A stretch of 52,509 bases of DNA, from assembly GCF_000716535.1 (NCBI RefSeq), contig NZ_JNWV01000048.1, positions 1-52,509 of the forward strand. The letters run 5' to 3'. Positions 33,197 to 42,429 of the stretch are shown here, in pieces; the first letter of the stretch is position 1, and the number at the start of each line of letters is the position of its first letter. The notes beneath the pieces were generated by a model, which was given only the letters and a program-made list of their open reading frames with translations, ran no database searches and had not been told where the DNA came from. Source of the DNA: Streptomyces flaveolus. Its GTDB lineage: Bacteria; Actinomycetota; Actinomycetes; Streptomycetales; Streptomycetaceae. The position numbers and the translations under genes were made by a program.

Positions 33197-35926
33197 TTGT
33201 CGTTGGTGGGCCGTACGTCCGAGTTGCGTGCACTGGAAGCGCTGCTGGTCGAGGCGGAGAACGAGGGAGCGGCGCTGCTGCTGCGAGGCGACCCCGGGGT
33301 GGGGAAGACCGCGCTGCTGGACGCCGTGACCGCCCGCGCCCGCTCCGGCGGGGCGCGCGTGCTCCAGATCGTCGGGGTCGAGAGCGAACAGGAACTTGCG
33401 TTCTCCGCGCTGCACCAGCTCCTCTATCCGCTGTTCGACCACCTCGCGGGGCTGCCGGCCTTCCAGAGCGGCGTGCTGGAACAGGCGCTCTCCATCCGTG
33501 AGGGCTCGGCGCCCGGACGCTTCGCCATCTCGGCGGCGGCGCTGGCGCTCCTCCAGGCCGCGTCCAGGCGGTGGCCCCTGTGCGTGGTGGTGGACGACGT
33601 GCACTGGATCGACCGTTCCAGCGCCGAGGTGCTGACGTTCATCACCCGCAGGCTCGGCAGTTGCCGGGCGGCCTTCATCATGGCCGCGCGCAGCGCGGCA
33701 CACGGCTTCCTCGATCCCACGGGCCTGCGCGTGCTCGACGTCGGACCGCTGCCGGCCCCCGACGCGCTGACGCTGCTCGACAGCAGTCACCCGGGGCTGG
33801 CCGAGACGACCAGGCGGCGCCTGCTGGACGAGTCGGAAGGCAACCCGCTCGCGCTGGTGGAGCTGGCGAGCCAGCTCACCGAGGCCCAGCGGGACGGCGC
33901 CGAAGCCCTGCCGGCGAACCTGCCGCTCAACAGCCGGCTGGAGAGTGTGTTCGCCGACCGTGTCCGGCAGCTCGGCTCCGTGACACGTTTCGCCCTGTTG
34001 CTGACGGCCCTGGACGGAGAGCGCCCCGGCAATCTGGGGGACATCCGGGCGGCCTTCGGCGCGGGGGGCGAGGAGTGGGACGAGGGACTGCTGGAGACGA
34101 GCGAGCGCACCGGGCTGGTCCGTGTCGACCACGTCGCGGAGCAGGTCACCTTCCGGCACCCCCTGGTCCGCTCGTGCGTGGTGCACTTGTCCCCGGCCGG
34201 ACGCCGCAGAGCCGCGCACCGTGCGCTGGCCGAGGTCCTGAAGGCGGAGCCGGAACGGCGTGCCCTGCATCTCGCCCACGCCGCGGACGACCCCGACGAG
34301 GCGGTCGCCGTCGAACTCACCCGTGCCGCGGAGCGGGCCGTGGCCCGTGGCGGCGCCGCGGAGGGCGCCACGGCGTACCGGCGTGCCGCCGAACTCAGCC
34401 AGGACCCCACCGAACGCGCCCGCCGCCTGGAGCAGGCCGCCTTCGCCGCCGGCATCGCCGGACTCCTGGGAACGGCCCACGAACTGGCCGGCCAGACCAC
34501 GGAGTCACTGCGTGGCGCGGCAGCCGCGGGCTACGTGCAGTTCCACCGGGAAGGAGACATCGACGCGGTCTACCGCATCCTGCCCCCCGCCATGGAGGCG
34601 GCGCGCGGAAACACCGTCCCGACCGACGCGGACGCGTTCGACGACGCGTTCTACGTCCTGCTCAACGCGGCGGTGTGGGGCGGCCGTGCGGAACTGTGGC
34701 CACCCGTGTACCGCGCGCTAGACCGGGTCTCCGAGTCCGCGCGCATGTGCTTCGACTGCGTCGCCGACCCGGCGCGCACCGCTCATGACGTGCGGGAACG
34801 ACTGGACAAGGCGACGGCCGCACTGTCCCCCGACACACCTCTGTGGCGTGTCACCTGGCTGATCTACACGGCCATGTACCTGGACTGCTTCACGTACTAC
34901 GACGGCGTGTGGCGGGAGGCCGTCGGGCACCGGGCGTACGACAGCCTGCGCTTCGGCGTGGTGGCCAGGACCCACGAGGCGTTCATGCGGGGGGAGTGGG
35001 ACAAGGTCCAGACGATCGCGTCCCAGGGTTTCGCGGACGCCACCGAGCACGAGTACCACCTCATCCACATCATCTTCACGTACGGGCTGGCCATGGTCGC
35101 GTCCGGCCGCGGAGACGAGGAAGCGCTGCGCCGGCACTGCGACACGATCACCGCGTGGGCCCAGCCGCGCCGCATGCAGCTGCTGATGTCCACCGTGAAC
35201 GAGACCTGGGCCCGCGCCGCGGTCGGCCGCGGGGACTTCGAGGAGGCCTACCTGCTGACCTCCGCGCTGACCCCGCCGGGAGAACTGCCCTCGCACTTCC
35301 CCCACTTCTCGCGCGTGTTCCTGGACCTCGTGGAGTCCGCGATGCGCACCGGCCGGACCGAGGCGGCTCGCGCACACGTCGAAGCGGGCCGGCAGGCGCG
35401 TCTGGACGCCATCTCACCGCACCACGCGGTCATCCTCGCCGCGGCCGCCGCGGTCGCCGCGCCCGACGACGAGGCGGGCGCGCTGTACGAGGCGGCCCTC
35501 GCGGTCCCGGACGCCTCCCTGTGGACCTTCGAATACGGCCGTGTCCGGCTGTGGTACGGCGAGTGGCTCCGCCGGCGCCGCGAGTACACCGCCGCGCGCG
35601 TCCAGCTGAGCGTGGCGCTGGAACTGTTCGAGCAGCAGTTGAAGGCACCGCTGTGGGCGCAGCGCGCGCGGGACGAACTGCGCGCGGCCGGCGTGGGCGT
35701 CGGGGTCGCGGACGCCAGGACGGGCGTGAGGATGAGCGCACAGGAGCGCCGTATCGCGGAACTCGCGGCGAGCGGCCTGTCCAACAAGGAGATCGGCCGG
35801 CAGCTCAACATCTCGCCCCGCACCGCCGGCGCCCACCTCTACCGGGTGTTCCCCAAGCTGGGCATCACCTCCCGCGCCGCCCTGCGCGACGCGCTCAGAT
35901 CCTTCGACGAGGTGAACGGCACGTGA
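33197..35926 (+). CDS. LAL-type LuxR-family regulator
   Basis: A ~909-residue LAL regulator. Walker A is GDPGVGKTALLDAV, Walker B VVVDDVHWIDR, the middle is helical and TPR-like, and the C-terminal HTH reads SAQERRIAELAASGLSNKEI and SPRTAGAHLYRVFPKLGITS. Start choice: GGAGG at 33188-33192 sits four bases before TTG 33197; GTG 33185 or 33206 are alternatives. The ATPase signature GRTSELRALEALL begins within ten residues of any of these. Head-to-head with the LAL gene ending at 29922. Confidence 0.92.
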   Translation: MSLVGRTSELRALEALLVEAENEGAALLLRGDPGVGKTALLDAVTARARSGGARVLQIVGVESEQELAFSALHQLLYPLFDHLAGLPAFQSGVLEQALSIREGSAPGRFAISAAALALLQAASRRWPLCVVVDDVHWIDRSSAEVLTFITRRLGSCRAAFIMAARSAAHGFLDPTGLRVLDVGPLPAPDALTLLDSSHPGLAETTRRRLLDESEGNPLALVELASQLTEAQRDGAEALPANLPLNSRLESVFADRVRQLGSVTRFALLLTALDGERPGNLGDIRAAFGAGGEEWDEGLLETSERTGLVRVDHVAEQVTFRHPLVRSCVVHLSPAGRRRAAHRALAEVLKAEPERRALHLAHAADDPDEAVAVELTRAAERAVARGGAAEGATAYRRAAELSQDPTERARRLEQAAFAAGIAGLLGTAHELAGQTTESLRGAAAAGYVQFHREGDIDAVYRILPPAMEAARGNTVPTDADAFDDAFYVLLNAAVWGGRAELWPPVYRALDRVSESARMCFDCVADPARTAHDVRERLDKATAALSPDTPLWRVTWLIYTAMYLDCFTYYDGVWREAVGHRAYDSLRFGVVARTHEAFMRGEWDKVQTIASQGFADATEHEYHLIHIIFTYGLAMVASGRGDEEALRRHCDTITAWAQPRRMQLLMSTVNETWARAAVGRGDFEEAYLLTSALTPPGELPSHFPHFSRVFLDLVESAMRTGRTEAARAHVEAGRQARLDAISPHHAVILAAAAAVAAPDDEAGALYEAALAVPDASLWTFEYGRVRLWYGEWLRRRREYTAARVQLSVALELFEQQLKAPLWAQRARDELRAAGVGVGVADARTGVRMSAQERRIAELAASGLSNKEIGRQLNISPRTAGAHLYRVFPKLGITSRAALRDALRSFDEVNGT

Positions 35927-36527
35927 CGGCCGCGCCGACCGGGGCACTTGTGGATCGGCCTCGCCGGAGGAGGACTGGAGTCCCTGATCCGCACGGCCTC
36001 CTGGACCGAGATCACCGCGCTCATCGACTCGGCGGCCCCGCACGGCTTCATGATCTTCGAGAAGAACGCGGCGCACCCCCCCTCTTCCGCCGCGCCGGAC
36101 ACCGGGCGACCTGAGCTCGACCGGAAACTCGCCGCCCTCCTCGACTTCCTCGGTACGGACGTCCCGGACGAACTGCTGCGGAGCCGACCCGGACCGGTAC
36201 CTTCGGCGCGTTCCGGCCCGCTTCTTCCCTGCCGTGTCCTGCGGCACGCTGTTCGGTCTGATCTTCTTCGTGCCGCCGTGGGCGCACGCAGCGGTGCGCT
36301 GGGCGGCTCGCTGGCCCACGCCGGCATCGACGACGACTTCGTCGGCGTAGTGCTCGCTCGTCGGCAGGCGGTCAGGTCGGGAGGATCAGCGCCTGGTTTC
36401 CATCCTGTAGAAGCCTGCCCACTACGGCAACCAACCAGGGAGCCCGAACCGGGGCCATCGGCTCGGGGCCGGTGTGGGAATCACGTATGCCCGCATTCTC
36501 GCCCGGCGAGGACCGGCCGTGGCCGTC
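35927..36527. other. 600-bp spacer, partly coding-like
   Basis: Between the LAL stop and the stop of the reductase on the other strand. Its first third has coding-like base use (see the fragment at 35948). The remainder shows no recognisable gene or clear terminator. Confidence 0.3.
35948..36185 (+). pseudogene. Coding-like fragment of unknown family
   Basis: From TTG 35948 the frame reads LESLIRTASWTEITALIDSA, HGFMIFEKNA and LDRKLAALLDFLGTDVPDEL. GC is concentrated at third positions and the hydrophobic spacing looks real. Past ~36185 the frame stays open but becomes Arg/Pro-rich, as random DNA does. There is no good ribosome binding site. Possibly the remains of a small gene. Confidence 0.3.
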
Positions 36528-38210
36528 TCAGAGCGTCGCGAGGTACTGGTGGACCGAGCGGACCGCGCTGGCGCCGTCGCCGACCGCGGCGGCGACCCGC
36601 TTCATCGAGGCCAGCCGCACGTCGCCGGCGGCGAATACGCCGGGCACGCTGGTCTCGTACGGCAGTGGCTCGCGCCCCAGTTCCTTCCAGCGCGGTCCGA
36701 GGTCCGCCGCCGGCAACTGCCGGTCCGTCGGCACGAACCCGTCCGCGTCCAGGACCACTCCACCGAGCCATGTCGTCGCCGGCCGGGCCCCGATGAAGCA
36801 GAACAGGCCCGCGCAGTCGATACAGCGTGCCCCGGTGCCCCCGTCCCGGGTGGTCAGGGACACTCCGTCCAGGTGCGGCCGGCCGTGCAGCGCCGTCACC
36901 TCGGTGCCGGTGAGCACGGTGATCCGCGGGTCGTTCACGATCCGTTCCACGAGGTACGCGGACATGCGGGCGCCCAGATCGGTTCCCCGTACCACCAGGG
37001 TGACCTCGGAGGCGTACCGGGCCAGGTGCAGGGCGGCCTGGCCCGCGGAGTTGGCGCCGCCGACCACCGCGACCGGCCGGCCGGCGACCGCGTGTGCCTC
37101 CAGGTCGGTGGCCGCGTAGTAGATGCCGCAGCCGGTCAGTTCCGCCCAGCCGTCGAGGGGGAGCGCCCGGTACTCCGCTCCGGTCGCGACGATCACCGCC
37201 CGTGTCTCGACGCGGGTTCCGTCCACCAGGGTCACGACGTGGTCGCGGCCCTCGGTGCTCAGCCCCACGACGCCGCACGGACTGGCGATGCGCACACCGA
37301 ACTTCAGCGCCTGTACGGCGGCACGCGCGGTCAGGTCGGCTCCGCTGAGCCCGAAGGGGAAACCGAGGTAATTCTCGATACGTGCGCTGGTGGCGGCCTG
37401 GCCGCCGACGGCCACCCCGTCCAGCAGCACCGTCTCCAGCCCCTCGGAGGCGCCGTACACCGCGGCCGCCAGCCCCGCCGGACCTGCACCCACGACGGTG
37501 AGGTCGGCCGAGCCGCGTCCGGTACGGCGGTAGGCGAGATTGAGCTGCTGGCTCAGCACGCCCGGCGTCACACGGGGCGTCGCCTCGCGCGACGACAGCG
37601 CCGCGGGCAGGTCCTCCTCGGCGAGACCGGACGAGCGCATCGCGTCCGCACCCTGCGGGGAACCGCTGTCCAGCCACCGGTGCGGCACGCCCTGACGGTC
37701 CAGGAAGGTGCGCATGGCCAGGCCCTCGGCCGTTCCGGCGTCGCCGACGATCCGCAGCGTCTGCTGCGTCGCCTGGCGCAGCAGCCGGCGCCGGGCGAGG
37801 ATCGCGCGCAGGAGCAGGTCGGACAGCTCGGTCTCCTGGGCCATCAGCCGGCGGAAGGCCGCGGGCCGCACCCGGTGGATCGTGCCGCCGGTGGCGACGC
37901 GTACGGTCAGCCCGCGCCGCTGTCCGGTGAGCAGGTTGAGTTCGCCGGCGAACTGGCCGGGGCCGTGCGTCATGAAGAGGTGCCCGTCACCGCCCTCCGA
38001 GGACGGGATGACCGCCTCCAGCGTCGCCGTCCCGCACAGGAAGAGGTCGACCGAGTCGTCCTCCACCTGGTAGAGGACGTCTCCCGCCCGGACCTCCTCG
38101 CGGGTCGCGTACCGGGCGGCCCGGGCGAGCTGTCCGTCGTCCAGCCGCACTTCGGCGGCGGTGGCGAGATCGTCGGGACGATCACCGATCTCGGGGAATG
38201 AGGTTGCCAT
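36528..38210 (-). CDS. cNMP-binding-domain / thioredoxin-reductase-like fusion
   Basis: A 560-residue fusion. Residues ~20-135 are a Crp-like cyclic-nucleotide fold (GQFAGELNLLTGQRRGLTVR). Residues ~150-230 are a short linker or glutaredoxin-like region (DRQGVPHRWLDSGSPQGADA). The rest is a FAD/NAD(P) reductase: VVGAGPAGLAAAVYGASEGL, GGQAATSARIENYLGFPFGL, VVGGANSAGQAALHLA, PGVFAAGDVR. The CxxC redox motif of true thioredoxin reductases is absent, and the cNMP pocket lacks the usual R-[ST]-A, so neither activity can be assumed. ATG 38210 has only a weak site. It is divergent from a VOC gene. Confidence 0.9.
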   Translation of the reverse strand: MATSFPEIGDRPDDLATAAEVRLDDGQLARAARYATREEVRAGDVLYQVEDDSVDLFLCGTATLEAVIPSSEGGDGHLFMTHGPGQFAGELNLLTGQRRGLTVRVATGGTIHRVRPAAFRRLMAQETELSDLLLRAILARRRLLRQATQQTLRIVGDAGTAEGLAMRTFLDRQGVPHRWLDSGSPQGADAMRSSGLAEEDLPAALSSREATPRVTPGVLSQQLNLAYRRTGRGSADLTVVGAGPAGLAAAVYGASEGLETVLLDGVAVGGQAATSARIENYLGFPFGLSGADLTARAAVQALKFGVRIASPCGVVGLSTEGRDHVVTLVDGTRVETRAVIVATGAEYRALPLDGWAELTGCGIYYAATDLEAHAVAGRPVAVVGGANSAGQAALHLARYASEVTLVVRGTDLGARMSAYLVERIVNDPRITVLTGTEVTALHGRPHLDGVSLTTRDGGTGARCIDCAGLFCFIGARPATTWLGGVVLDADGFVPTDRQLPAADLGPRWKELGREPLPYETSVPGVFAAGDVRLASMKRVAAAVGDGASAVRSVHQYLATL

Positions 38211-38343
38211 GCCCGAAGAATGCCACCGGGTCACACCGCCGGGCGACGGATCGCCTCGTGTGTGCGGCTCCGGCGGCGCACATGTGCACGCGAGGACAGT
38301 TTCGCTGCACGAACGGCCCCACACGTCCGGAGTATGTTCGATG

Positions 38344-38364
38344 GTGCCCCCGGCAGCGGGGCAC
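38344..38364 (+). promoter_or_regulatory. Hairpin in the leader of the VOC gene
   Basis: GTGCCCC (38344-38350) and GGGGCAC (38358-38364) form a perfect 7-bp stem with a 7-base loop, ending about 25 bp upstream of the VOC start. It may influence translation or be a repressor site. A palindrome GCACATGTGC lies further upstream at about 38278. Confidence 0.35.
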
Positions 38365-38388
38365 GTACATCCGAGGAGCGTGTTTCGT

Positions 38389-38865
38389 ATGTCCGCCCGA
38401 CCCGTGGTGCGGGGCCTGCACCACATCAAGATTCCCGTGTCCGATCTGGAGCGGAGCATCGCCTGGTACGGCTCCGTCCTGGGCGCACGTCGCATCCCGG
38501 AGTACGACCACGTCACCCGGGACGGGCAGCTGTTCGCCGTCATCCTCGACGTCCCCGGTGTGGACGTGCCCGTGGAACTGCGTCTCGACCCGGCGACCGC
38601 CGGACGGCTGGCCGGCTTCGACCCGCTGACCTTCACGGTGACGGGCCGGGCGGAACTCGACGGCTGGATCCGTCACCTCGACACGCTCGGCGTGCCCCAC
38701 TCACCGGTCATCGTCGCCCTGGTCGGCCATCTCCTGGTGGTCTCCGACCCCGACGGTGTCCGGCTGCGGTTCTACACCGACGAGCCCCACGGACTCGGCC
38801 CCGCACACGTGGACTTCGCGTCCCCCTGGCTGCGCCCCGGCACCGCTCCGGCCACGGATGCCTGA
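38389..38865 (+). CDS. VOC-family (glyoxalase/dioxygenase-fold) protein
   Basis: A 158-residue protein with paired beta-alpha-beta-beta-beta modules: GLHHIKIPVSDLERSIAWYG, VLGARRIPEY, and in the second half HSPVIVALVGHLLVVSDPDG, VRLRFYTDE. The metal His (LHH) and terminal Glu-like position are present, as in VOC enzymes and resistance proteins. ATG 38389 follows GAGGAG at ~8 bases. It is divergent from the reductase fusion. Substrate unknown. Confidence 0.88.
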   Translation: MSARPVVRGLHHIKIPVSDLERSIAWYGSVLGARRIPEYDHVTRDGQLFAVILDVPGVDVPVELRLDPATAGRLAGFDPLTFTVTGRAELDGWIRHLDTLGVPHSPVIVALVGHLLVVSDPDGVRLRFYTDEPHGLGPAHVDFASPWLRPGTAPATDA

Positions 38866-38867
38866 CC

Positions 38868-38913
38868 GGCGGTGAGATCCCCGGCGGCCGGGGGAGCCTC
38901 GTCGCTCACCGCC
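38868..38913. terminator. Bidirectional hairpin between convergent genes
   Basis: GGCGGTGAG (38868-38876) pairs with CTCACCGCC (38905-38913), and inside it CCCCGG pairs with CCGGGG around CGG (38879-38893). It lies just after the VOC stop and before the stop of the convergent hydrolase pseudogene, so it can serve both directions. Confidence 0.6.
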
Positions 38914-38935
38914 CCGCCGCTCACGACCCTGCCGC

Positions 38936-39717
38936 TCACCGCCCCGTCGCCGTGATCGGGTCGCCGTCCCAGAAGCCCGTCATCGCCCGCGCCGTCGCCC
39001 GGGGGCGCTCCACGTGCGGTGAGTGCCCCGTGTCCGCCAGGACGGTGTGCCGGGCGTCCAGCCGGCGTGCCATGTCCGCGAGCAGGGCCGGTGCCCAGGT
39101 GTCGTCCCGGTCGCCGTGCACCACGTCCACCGGCAGCCCGCTCAGCCCGGCCAGTTCCGCGGTCCGGTCGGGTTCCTCCAGCAGGTTCCGTCCGGTGGCC
39201 AGCAGCTGGGTGCGGCTGGTGCGCAGCCAGCGCGCGACGCTCCTCGGCGCCGGACGATGCGGCACGCGGTTGCCGCAGGGCCTGCCACACATGCTCCATC
39301 GTCATCGTGGTGAGTGGCCCGGTGAGCAGCTTCACCTGCGCTCCGCGTTGCTCCCTCACCCGCCCGGGCCTCGAGGACAGCAGCGTCTGGGACGCGAACG
39401 CCGAGGGTGCGGCGAGCGCGGCGCCCCGACCGCATCTGGCCGCCCATGGAATGGCCGGCCAGATGCGGTCGGGTGCCGAGCGCCTCGGCCAGCGCCACGA
39501 CGTCCTGGCCGAGTTCCTCCCGCCGGTACGCCGTCGCGTCATGGCCGCCGTCCGTCTCGTTCTGGCCACGCAGGTCCACCGCGAAGGCCCGGTAGCCGGC
39601 CTCGGACAGCAGCGGCAGCAGCGGGAGGAAGTCCTCCTTGTCCTCGGTGTAGCCCGGCAGCAGGAGAACCCTGCCCCGGGCGGCCGGTACCGGCTCGGCA
39701 CAGAGGGCGGCGAACAC
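38936..39717 (-). pseudogene. Alpha/beta hydrolase broken by two frameshifts
   Basis: From GTG 39717 (VFAALCAEPV) the frame reads GRVLLLPGYTEDKEDFLPLL, AFAVDLRGQNETDG and the nucleophile elbow AGHSMGGQ. Near 39440 the reading moves to another frame (AALAAPSAFASQTLLSSRPG, MEHVWQALRQP). Near 39270 it moves to a third, giving LLEEPDRTAELAGLSGLPVD, VVHGDRDDTW and ADTGHSPHVERP with the catalytic Asp and His. All catalytic parts survive; only the frame is lost, so the damage is recent or a base-calling artefact. Confidence 0.78.
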
Positions 39718-39823
39718 ACCTCGACGGGTGCTCAGATCCCGGCGGATGAGGGGAGGAAGAGATGTGTATGTCCCGGCGTACAGCGTATGTTCGTTTCGCC
39801 GGACTCGTCTCGTCGACAGAGGA

Positions 39824-39851
39824 CGCGGGCCCGTGCCGTGCCGGGCCCGCG
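39824..39851 (-). terminator. Hairpin terminator after the molybdopterin oxidoreductase
   Basis: CGCGGGCCCG (39824-39833) pairs perfectly with 39842-39851 around an 8-base loop, 14 bp beyond the stop codon of the minus-strand oxidoreductase. It separates that gene from the hydrolase pseudogene downstream. Confidence 0.7.
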
Positions 39852-39864
39852 ACACCGCCGGCGG

Positions 39865-42171
39865 TCAGGCGTCCATCAGCGCACGCACGCGGTCGCTGTC
39901 CCGCTGGGCGCTCTCCCGTTCCTCGGACGTCGGCCGCTCCAGCCGTACCGGCACGTCCTTGTGGTGCGGCGTGCCGGCGATCGGGTCACGGTCGGTGGCG
40001 TCGGTGAGCAGGTTGATCCGCGGGCCATTGGTGACACGCCCACCGCGGCCGTCGGGGACCGACATGCCGAAACCGTGGGGCAGGGCCACCTGCCCGGCCC
40101 GCAGCGTCTCGTCGGCTTCGGCCAGCGCGACCAGGCGTCCGGTCCTCGACACCACGGCCACCCAGTCGCCCGGGGCGACACCGGCGGCGGACAGGTCCTC
40201 GGCGCGGGCGCGCAGCGCGCCGTCCGGGTCGGTCCTGCGCCAAGCGGGCGGGCGCAGGATCTGGTTGGCGTTGTGGCTGCGGCGCTGACCGTTGACCAGG
40301 GACAGCGGGAAACGGGGATCACGACGGTCGGCGGCCGGGTCCAGGGACGTGAGCCAGGTGAGCAGCTCCGGCACGGCGAGCGTGACGCGTTCGCTGCGCA
40401 TCAGGCTCCACACCTCGTCGTAGTCGTGCGCGCTGAAGGCGAGACCGCTCGGTGACCGCAGGACGCGGTCGAAGAGTTCCTCGCCGAGCGCTGTCCCGGA
40501 CGCCTCGCTGCCCAGCGCCCGTTGGACGGCGGGTCCCAGCCGGCGCGCGGCGGAGTGGCAGCCGGGCCACAGGACCGCCGCGGAGGCCGCGCCCTCGGGC
40601 AGTGTGCGGCCGAGCGTGCGGTACAGCAGCGCGGGGGCGGTGCCGGGGGCCTCGCGCAGGACGGCGGCGGCGTGCCGCAGCAGGTTCGGCCGGTCGGTGC
40701 GGGCCAGCTCCGTGAGCCGTTCGAGCTCCGCCCGGTCCGGCAGGGCGCCGAGCTCCTCCAGGAGCCGGGTGTAGATCTCGGCCTCCACCAGGGTGCCCGG
40801 CAGCGGGGCGAACAGCGGCCGGCGGAGCTGGAAGTAGTTCGTCGGCCACTCGAAGTCGAAGAACGTCCACTCCCACTTCTCGTGCTGCGAGGCCGCGGGC
40901 AGTACGTAGTCGGCCAGCGCCGCCGTCTCCGTGTAGGCGATGTCGACGACCACCGACAGTTCGCATGCCGCGAGGGCGCGCTCGACGGACGCCGTGTCCG
41001 CCGCGGTGTTGGCCGGATTGGACGAGTCCACCCAGACGGCACGGGCCCGGTGCGGATGGTCGGCGAGGACCTCTTCGGCCAGGGTGTTCATGGGCAGGTA
41101 CCCGCCGATGTACTCGAACCCGGTGATCTGCGAGCGCTCCCCGCGGGACTCCTTCCACAGCGGGATCAGCCAGGAGTGCAGGGCGTTGGTGCCCGGCCGG
41201 CCGAAGTGCCCGGTGACCAGGTACAGCAGCTTCTCCAGGTAGCTGTTGAGCGTGGAGTTGCGCCCCTGCTGGACGCCCAGTTCGACGCGGACGGTCATCG
41301 CCCGCGCGGCCAGGATCAGCTCCACGGCCCGCTCCACCTCCGTCCGCTCCACCTCGGCGTGGGCGATCCACTCGTCCACGGGGATGCGCAGCAGGGCGTC
41401 GGCGACCTGTTCGTAACCCTCGGTGTGTGCCCGCAGGAACGCCTCGTCCGCGCCGCCGCGCCGTACGACGAGGGCGAGGATCGCCCCCAGCAGGTAGGCG
41501 TCGGTTCCGGGCCGCAACGGCAGGTGGACGTCGGCCACCTCCGCCGTCTCGGTGCGCCGCGGATCGATGACGATCATCTTCCGGCCGGGGTCGTTCTTGA
41601 TGGCGTTCACCTCGTTGCGGGCACGGTTGAAGCCGTGCGCCATCCACGGGTTGCAGCCGATGGCGACCAGCAGGTCGCACTCCTCGACGCCCTCGGACGT
41701 GTGGCAGACCTGCCCGCCGAACAGTTTGCCGTTGACCCAGAAGTCCCCGGTCTTCTCCTGTGACAGGGCGCCGAAGAACCGTGTGGAGTTCATCCAGCTC
41801 ATCAGCGCGTTCCCGTACGCGCCACCGGAGTGGTTGCCCTGGCCCCCGCCGCCGACGTAGGCGAGCGCCCCGGGGCCTCCCGGCTCGGTGGTGTCCCGGA
41901 TGTCCCGCAGGCGCCGCGCGATCTCGGTCAGCGCGGTGTCCCAGTCCACGGGCTCGTGGCCGCCGTCGGGGCGGCGGCGCAGCGGGGTGGTGAGACGGTC
42001 CGGGTGGTCGCCGTACCACGTCAGCCGCTGCGCCTTCTGGCAGAGGTAGCCCCGGGTGCGCGGGTTCTCCTTGTCGCCGCGTACGCGGGTGATCGTATGC
42101 CCGTCGATCGCGACCTCAAGACCGCAGTTGACGTAGCAGAGGCTGCACGCTGTCTTGTGCCAGTCGGTCAT
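39865..42171 (-). CDS. Molybdopterin-dependent oxidoreductase (DMSO reductase superfamily)
   Basis: A 768-residue protein. The N-terminal 4Fe-4S domain has CSLCYVNCGLE and then GYLCQKAQR, giving the four cysteines. Next come VDWDTALTEIARRL, GALSQEKTGDFWVNGKLFGG (near the usual molybdenum site), IGCNPWMAHG, VIDPRRTETA and a C-terminal molydopterin-dinucleotide-binding domain (NGQRRSHNANQ, GPRINLLTD). No FeS subunit, membrane anchor or maturation chaperone is adjacent, so its electron partner is unknown. No Cys, Ser or SeCys ligand is certain. There is no Tat signal, so it is probably cytoplasmic. ATG 42171 has only a weak ribosome binding site. Confidence 0.9.
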   Translation of the reverse strand: MTDWHKTACSLCYVNCGLEVAIDGHTITRVRGDKENPRTRGYLCQKAQRLTWYGDHPDRLTTPLRRRPDGGHEPVDWDTALTEIARRLRDIRDTTEPGGPGALAYVGGGGQGNHSGGAYGNALMSWMNSTRFFGALSQEKTGDFWVNGKLFGGQVCHTSEGVEECDLLVAIGCNPWMAHGFNRARNEVNAIKNDPGRKMIVIDPRRTETAEVADVHLPLRPGTDAYLLGAILALVVRRGGADEAFLRAHTEGYEQVADALLRIPVDEWIAHAEVERTEVERAVELILAARAMTVRVELGVQQGRNSTLNSYLEKLLYLVTGHFGRPGTNALHSWLIPLWKESRGERSQITGFEYIGGYLPMNTLAEEVLADHPHRARAVWVDSSNPANTAADTASVERALAACELSVVVDIAYTETAALADYVLPAASQHEKWEWTFFDFEWPTNYFQLRRPLFAPLPGTLVEAEIYTRLLEELGALPDRAELERLTELARTDRPNLLRHAAAVLREAPGTAPALLYRTLGRTLPEGAASAAVLWPGCHSAARRLGPAVQRALGSEASGTALGEELFDRVLRSPSGLAFSAHDYDEVWSLMRSERVTLAVPELLTWLTSLDPAADRRDPRFPLSLVNGQRRSHNANQILRPPAWRRTDPDGALRARAEDLSAAGVAPGDWVAVVSRTGRLVALAEADETLRAGQVALPHGFGMSVPDGRGGRVTNGPRINLLTDATDRDPIAGTPHHKDVPVRLERPTSEERESAQRDSDRVRALMDA

Positions 42172-42263
42172 ACGTGTTTCCCGCTTCCGCGCCGGCCCCA
42201 CACCGGGTGACGATCCGCTCGGCGAGCGGTGACGCCCGGGTGTCTGAGGGGTACACATTCCAG

Positions 42264-42292
42264 AGGACAGGGTTTCTTCACCGAACTGTCCT
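42264..42292. promoter_or_regulatory. Inverted repeat upstream of the molybdopterin gene
   Basis: AGGACAG (42264-42270) and CTGTCCT (42286-42292) form 7-bp arms around 15 bases, about 95 bp upstream of the minus-strand start at 42171. On the minus strand TTGACA lies directly upstream of the arms. Suggestive of a promoter with an operator, but I could not place a matching -10 box. Confidence 0.35.
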
Positions 42293-42327
42293 TGTCAAGG
42301 CGGTGATTTGCCGTGTTCCCGCGTGTG

Positions 42328-42429
42328 TCAGGCGCGGAGCGCCGCGGGCAGGTGCTTGCGTGAGGTGACGCCTGTCTTGGCGAAGACATGCGACAGGTGG
42401 CTCGCGACCGTGCGGTGGCTCATGCCCGG
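42328..42429 (-). pseudogene. C-terminal HTH fragment of a LuxR-type regulator
   Basis: The minus frame ends at 42328-42330 with SHRTVASHLSHVFAKTGVTS and RKHLPAALRA, the recognition helix and last helix of a LuxR HTH. Upstream text (42430-42840) is scrambled and carries no LuxR residues, so only ~33 codons are left. Confidence 0.7.

Noticed and set aside
39780..39800. LexA-type SOS box (GTATGTTCG; also near 38332)
   Set aside because: Only half-sites are present; the required second half of CGAACN4GTTCG is missing at both places.
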